Shown in pieces: positions 63,201 to 64,000 of a DNA stretch of 64,000 nt (the stretch's first letter is position 1; each line of letters begins with the position of its first letter). This stretch comes from Flavilitoribacter nigricans DSM 23189 = NBRC 102662 (GTDB lineage Bacteria > Bacteroidota > Bacteroidia > Chitinophagales > Saprospiraceae). A model generated the notes under the pieces. It was not told where the DNA came from. It was given only the letters and a program-made list of their open reading frames with translations, and ran no database searches. The stretch lies in NCBI RefSeq assembly GCF_002646595.1, contig NZ_PDUD01000053.1:1-64000 (forward strand), read 5' to 3'. The position numbers and the translations under genes are program-made.

Positions 63201-64000
63201 TTGCTACGCCAATATCGTACTGCCGACACCACCCGTGGTGCAGGATGCCTGCGGAACCGATATGACCGTCTCCGGACCGGTGGAAGGTACCGTACCCGAC
63301 TGCGAAGGTGACGTAACCTATACCTGGACCTACGAGGATTGCACTGGCGCAACCGTCGAATACGTGCATACCGTGACCATCGACATCCCGGCACCAACCG
63401 CACCGACACCCACTACTGACCTGGTCGATTGCTACGCCGATATCGTATTACCAACGCCACCCGTTGTACAGGACGCTTGTGGTACCGATATGACCGTCAC
63501 CGGGCCGGTAGAAGGTACTGTGCCTGATTGCGAAGGCGACGTAACCTACACCTGGACCTATACCGATTGCACCGGCGCAACCGTCGATTATGTGCATACC
63601 GTAACCATTGATATTCCGGCACCAACCGCACCCGATCCCACTACGGACCTGGTCGATTGCTACGCCGATATTGTTTTGCCAACGCCACCTATGGTGCAGG
63701 ATGCCTGTGGTACCGATATGACCGTCACCGGGCCCGTAGAAGGCACCGTGCCAACTTGCGAAGGTGACGTAACTTATACCTGGACCTACGCGGATTGCAC
63801 CGGCGCTACTGTTGATTATGTCCACACCGTGACGATTGACATCCCAGCGCCAACTGCACCCGATCCAACCACTGATGTAGTCGATTGCTACGCCAATATC
63901 GTGCTGCCAACACCGCCCGTTGTGCAGGATGCCTGCGGAACCGATATGACCGTCACCGGACCGGCGGAAGGAACTGTGCCCGAGTGTGAAGGCGAAGTGA
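51244..64000 (+). CDS. Giant repetitive surface protein, HYR-like (3' end outside window)
   Basis: One frame stays open from ATG 51244 to the window edge, at least 4,252 codons. An ATG at 51265 is an alternative start nearer the hydrophobic signal segment (YTVTLCLFCIFTAKG). After a unique domain of about 200 residues come HYR-like immunoglobulin-type modules: one at about 51985-52260, ten 80-residue modules (52261-54660), further single modules to about 55480, a P-domain-like segment (about 55660-56175), more HYR-like modules to about 57000, then 30 complete 76-78-residue repeats and a partial one. Each 76-residue unit has four cysteines (DCY, ACG, DCE, DCT), suggesting two disulfides. Such proteins are usually T9SS-exported adhesins, but the sorting tail is not in the window. 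Confidence 0.85.
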   Translation, partial: MSGHIRSMSSLGYTVTLCLFCIFTAKGNNPYVPSSSDLVFIDLENISTSKIRIHASDVHHPSWEFRTAGSATFKVIFWAGSDTEFIRIDRPRMPFGVFSPSSATFSFNSAAGYQFGEPVYLKGDTYHVVEVPRHLLEMQELVISIRKAGPEQLTAAPMVATCPPRDTVCAISDTTSLKTQLEFEAAGGIIDFPVGPCTISTIFSADAVVDNPLLCETVITRTYTVLSDCAPLSCLQILVVKDTIDPVFTAQPMDQTVECNGTGLTAQINTWLSNNGGATATDDCSNFTWSNDFDVANFVNTCGQNGSIDVTFTATDSCGNASSAVATFTIEDTTAPSPPPAPNNTTYQCFEDVPAPGNLTASDNCEGTITVTGVDDITVGTCISELTIVRTWTFTDACMNASSVSQTITVMDTTPPETPTPPADVTVSCEDDVPAMVNLTGMDNCDGELIVPASDVISPGNCDNQYVITRTWTFLDACGNMSAVSQTITVNDDTAPVVPAAPGNLILTCADEVPAAVALTATDNCDGDITVNPTEDFDNGLCPNEYVLTRTWTFTDACGNTDEVSQIIVVNDDTDPVLPDPPADVTVSCADEVPAPVSLTATDSCDGDITVNPTEQTNTGNCPNQYTIIRTWTFADGCGNGGSVQQTITVDDQTAPVAPNSPNDISVSCDAGVPAAVDLTATDNCNGDITLSPTEQLTPGNCANEYTLVRTWTFTDACGNTSAVSQTITVNDQTPPVAPSAPADINASCDAEIPAAVDLTATDNCDGDITVSPTEQINTGNCANQYTLVRTWTFTDDCGNTSTVSQTITVNDQTAPVAPSAPADINASCDAEVPAAVDLTATDNCDGDITVSPTEQINAGNCANQYTLVRTWTFTDDCGNTSTVSQTINVSDNTAPAAPAAPADVDVSCDAEVPAAVDLTATDNCDGDITVSPTEQITAGNCANQYTLVRTWTFTDDCGNTSTVSQNITVNDQTAPVAPAAPADVDVSCDAEVPAAVDLTATDNCDGDITVSPTEQITAGNCANQYTLVRTWTFTDDCGNTSTVSQTINVSDDTAPAAPTPPANVTVSCSADVPAAVNLTATDNCDGDIIASPSEQTNPGNCANQYTLIRTWTFTDDCGNESSVSQTITVNDNTTPTFDTPPADLTVECNGMGLTSQINSWLNTFGGAVASDNCGQVTLSHNFNANAFSTDCGNAGSITVTFTATDDCGNSTDQTATFTIEDTTAPELSCTQATYDLGCNPDDNNSDDIPDDIDPMALIGSDITATDICNSTNITYTQIDQVLTGCDRSITYRYEATDACGNVSASCDVTFTWVYDVTPPTLDMAAIDLFIQQCRRNESAIDTLETWLADNGGALATDNCSDITWTNSITTLTGTCQNDIVDEIIFYASDACGNTVSDTAFFNIIDNESPIISFESGNQIKDTITMYVECGDDISVEALGNPVQQVTDNCDANPELTYQDFYYNNGDCIASFDKETNINAGQGVYVDLEVTEDNGTAASQINNILIEFEANQGKGRGQFILISPTGQAIILIGVYCQGGECDDADRNSIERYKVQLWNCGQGYPVWGNNDFIFTGIGNFTPTGGVPSTTTPVEYNGQPIPPENYVDCFEDFTGDLFGTWQIFAEKQASSNGELKFLGACIQAASCIPNGGGIIRKWIATDGCGNVSTADQYILYNDFTPPTITSCGAPVTVECRADIPAPDTTIVMAIDNCDGPVTISHVGDVSDNQTCPETITRTYQVVDQCGNLVTCDQIITVHDITPPVLDNPPMDVTVECLSDLPAMTDLDWTDNCNGAGTVTGMDVIDDQDCPTLVTRTWTYTDSCGNTSDAIQLINIDDTTPPAVPANDGSTVNCPADITTPTPPVVTDNCGATITPTGPVESADLVCDGTKTYTWTYTDCAGNVSEWIYTYTLEILPPIAPDPTSETVDCYADISLPTPPDVQDACGTVISITGPVEGTVPDCEGDITYTWTYEDCNGVMVTYVHTVTIDIPLPTAPAPTAETVDCYADIVLPTPPDVPDACGIDMMITGPVEGNVPDCEGDVTYTWTYTDCVGETVNYVHTVTIDIPLPTTPDPTAETVDCYADINLPTPPTVLDACGETMIMSGPVEGTVPNCEGDITYTWTYTDCTGAAVDYVHTVTIDIPLPTAPAPTTDLVDCYADIVLPTPPDVPDACGTDMMITGPVEGTVPTCEGEVTYTWTYTDCAGETVEYVHTVTIDIPLPTAPAPTSATVDCYADIVLPTPPVVQDACGTDMIITGPEEGTVPACEGDVTYTWTYEDCTGETVEYVHTVTIDIPELVAPDPTAETVNCYADIVLPTPPELLDGCGTTATITGPEESAVPNCEGDITYTWTYEDCTGATVQYVHTVTIDIPLPTAPDPTAETVDCYDDIVLPAPPVVQDACGTDMTVTGPAESAVPDCEGDVTYTWTYEDCTGATVDYVHTVTIDIPAPTAPDPTSETVNCYADIDLSQLSLPTVMDACGTVLTPTGPVESTPPDCNGDVTYTWTYEDCTGATVDYVHTVTIDIPAPTAPAPTSETVNCYADIDLNQLNLPTVTDACGTVLTPSGPIESTPPACNGDLTYTWTYEDCNGHTVNYVHTVTIDIPPISSPDPTSEAVDCYDDIDLSQLTLPVVTDACGTVLTPTGPTESTPPDCNGDVVYTWTYGDCNGASIEYQHTVTIIIPSLTAPAPSSETVQCYADIDLGQLTLPTVTDGCGTVLTPSGPLESTPPDCNGDVTYTWTYEDCTGATVEYVHTVTINIPAPTAPAPTTATVDCYDNINLPDPPVVQDACGTDMTVSGPVEGSVPACEGDVTYTWTYEDCNGATVDYIHTVTIDIPETVAPQPTSITVDCYDDIVLPTPPSVQDGCGTALTASGPVEGNFPDCEGDITYTWTYQDCTGAMVEYVHTVTIDIPTFTGPDATSAMVNCYDDIVLPTPPAVQDACGNDIIPNGPVESIIPSCEGQVVYTWTYTDCAGNSADYVHTVTINLAPFTAPTPTSETVACYDDIVLPTPPSIQDVCGTDLIPTNPVESTPPDCEGVITYTWTYTDCGGNSFDYVHTVTIDIAAPTAPAPTTDIVDCYANIVLPMPPVVQDACGNDMTVTGPVEGTVPDCEGDITYTWTYEDCTGATVDYVHTVTIDIPDPVAPAPTTATVDCYDNIMLPTPPDLQDGCGATASITGPTESATPDCEGEITFTWTYEDCTGATVDYVHTVTIDIPAPTAPAPSTDVVDCYANIVLPTPPVVQDACGTDMTVTGPLEGAVPDCEGDVTYTWTYTDCTGATVDYVHTVTIDIPAPTAPTPTTDLVDCYADIVLPTPPVVQDACGTDMTVTGPVEGTVPNCEGEVTYTWTYEDCTGATVDYVHTVTIDIPAPTAPAPTTDLVDCYADLVLPTPPVVQDACGTDMTVTGPVEGTVPTCEGDVTYTWTYEDCTGATIDYVHTVTIDIPAPTAPAPTTDVVDCYANIVLPTPPVVQDACGTDMTVTGPVEGTVPDCEGEVTYTWTYEDCTGATVDYVHTVTIDIPVPVAPAPTTATVDCYDNITLPDPPDLQDGCGAAVTITGPVEGSVPDCEGDVTYTWTYEDCTGATVDYVHTVTIDIPAPTAPAPTTDLVHCYANIVLPTPPVVQDACGNDMTVTGPVEGTVPDCEGDVTYTWTNTDCTGATVDYVHTVTIDIPAPTAPTPTTDLVDCYANIVLPTPPVVQDACGTDMTVSGPVEGTVPNCEGEVTYTWTYEDCTGATVDYIHTVTIDIPAPTAPAPTTDLVDCYADIVLPTPPTVQDACGTDMNVTGPVEGTVPTCEGDVTYTWTYEDCTGATVDYVHTVTIDIPAPTAPAPTTDVVDCYANIVLPAPPVVQDACGTDLTVSGPVEGTVPDCEGEVTYTWTYADCTGATVDYVHTVTIDLPAPVAPAPTTATVDCYDNITLPDPPDLQDGCGATVTITGPVEGTVPDCEGEVTYTWTYEDCTGATVDYVHTITIDIPAPTAPVPTTDMVDCYANIVLPTPPVVQDACGTDMTVSGPVEGTVPDCEGDVTYTWTYEDCTGATVEYVHTVTIDIPAPTAPTPTTDLVDCYADIVLPTPPVVQDACGTDMTVTGPVEGTVPDCEGDVTYTWTYTDCTGATVDYVHTVTIDIPAPTAPDPTTDLVDCYADIVLPTPPMVQDACGTDMTVTGPVEGTVPTCEGDVTYTWTYADCTGATVDYVHTVTIDIPAPTAPDPTTDVVDCYANIVLPTPPVVQDACGTDMTVTGPAEGTVPECEGEV
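52261..54660 (+). repeat. Ten tandem 240-bp (80-residue) HYR-like repeats
   Basis: Units start at 52261 and every 240 bases up to 54421 with no length change. A conserved cysteine follows 27 bases into each unit. Core motifs are DNCDGDITVSPTEQ and RTWTFTDDCGNTSTVSQTI. Units between 53461 and 54420 are almost identical at DNA level, while the first and last are divergent. Confidence 0.9.
57010..64000 (+). repeat. Tandem 228-bp (76-residue) repeats, at least 30 complete units
   Basis: Measured at the codon before TVDCY, units start at 57010 and then every 228 bases, except four 234-bp units beginning at 58606, 58840, 59074 and 59308 (which read DLSQL in place of VLPTP). Thirty complete units and part of a 31st are inside the window. 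From about 60454 the units recur in groups of five (1,140 bp). Confidence 0.92.

Noticed and set aside
51853-63825. Many leftward open frames of 100-550 codons opposite the giant gene
   Set aside because: They are periodic shadows of the 240-bp and 228-bp repeats. The rightward frame is continuous for over 12 kb, has a signal-like start and conserved cysteine spacing.
57010-64000. CRISPR-like regular repetition
   Set aside because: Units are 228 bp, contiguous, in frame and protein-coding, with no unique spacers of CRISPR size and no cas genes.

Overview
The window is a chromosomal segment of a Bacteroidota bacterium. It most resembles the Saprospiria (Lewinella/Haliscomenobacter-like), a placement inferred from gene content and not tested by phylogeny. 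Base composition is a little above 50% GC by eye. Supporting signs are a type B (gliding-motility C-terminal) and a type A (Por) type IX secretion (T9SS) sorting tail, SprB repeats, a PorE-like OmpA protein, many small lipoproteins, families typical of the phylum (DUF4403, DUF4419, DUF1573, DUF3817, the secreted 'asparagine synthetase B' family), and TTG-N20-TAnnTTTG promoters in place of clear Shine-Dalgarno starts.

Layout. 1-9.5 kb holds mostly leftward small enzymes and transporters: a transposase-like start at the edge, an ANT(6)-like nucleotidyltransferase coupled to a YCII protein, a methyltransferase coupled to a HIT protein, a TlpA-like lipoprotein, a Dabb lipoprotein, DUF3817, two MFS transporters and an RluA-type pseudouridine synthase. 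9.7-18.2 kb has a sulfatase lipoprotein, a GNAT, a membrane/coiled-coil operon with a PspA-like protein, and SbcC. 18.3-27 kb has two tandem paralogous secreted proteins, an HtrA-like protease and a SprB-repeat T9SS protein. 27-32.3 kb has SppA, a GT39-like membrane protein, a DUF1573 lipoprotein and a UbiA prenyltransferase. 32.7-43 kb has the PorE-like protein with a 21-residue tandem repeat, prolyl oligopeptidase, alanine dehydrogenase, YceI with a MarR regulator, and ProC. 43-50.6 kb has a TPR protein, lipoproteins, DUF4419, DUF4403 and a four-PDZ T9SS protein. From 51.2 kb to the end runs one uninterrupted giant surface-protein gene, at least 4,252 codons, built of 80-residue and 76-residue cysteine-bearing repeats and cut off by the window edge.

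How the genes fit together. Much of the content concerns the cell envelope: secreted adhesin-like proteins for T9SS export, an envelope anchor for that system, periplasmic proteases (HtrA-like, SppA, POP) and lipoproteins. No complete metabolic pathway or defence system is present.

The most unusual non-coding signal is a scatter of intergenic imperfect palindromes. Their arms are made of short purine-rich 'words' (such as GGAGACTTGG, GGGTGATTTGG, AGGTGTCAGG, GGTAGAG) facing pyrimidine-rich complements. Two are bordered by short direct repeats, and two supply or contain the stop codon of a neighbouring gene. The second strong signal is a higher-order repeat in the giant gene: 228-bp units repeating in blocks of five (1,140 bp).
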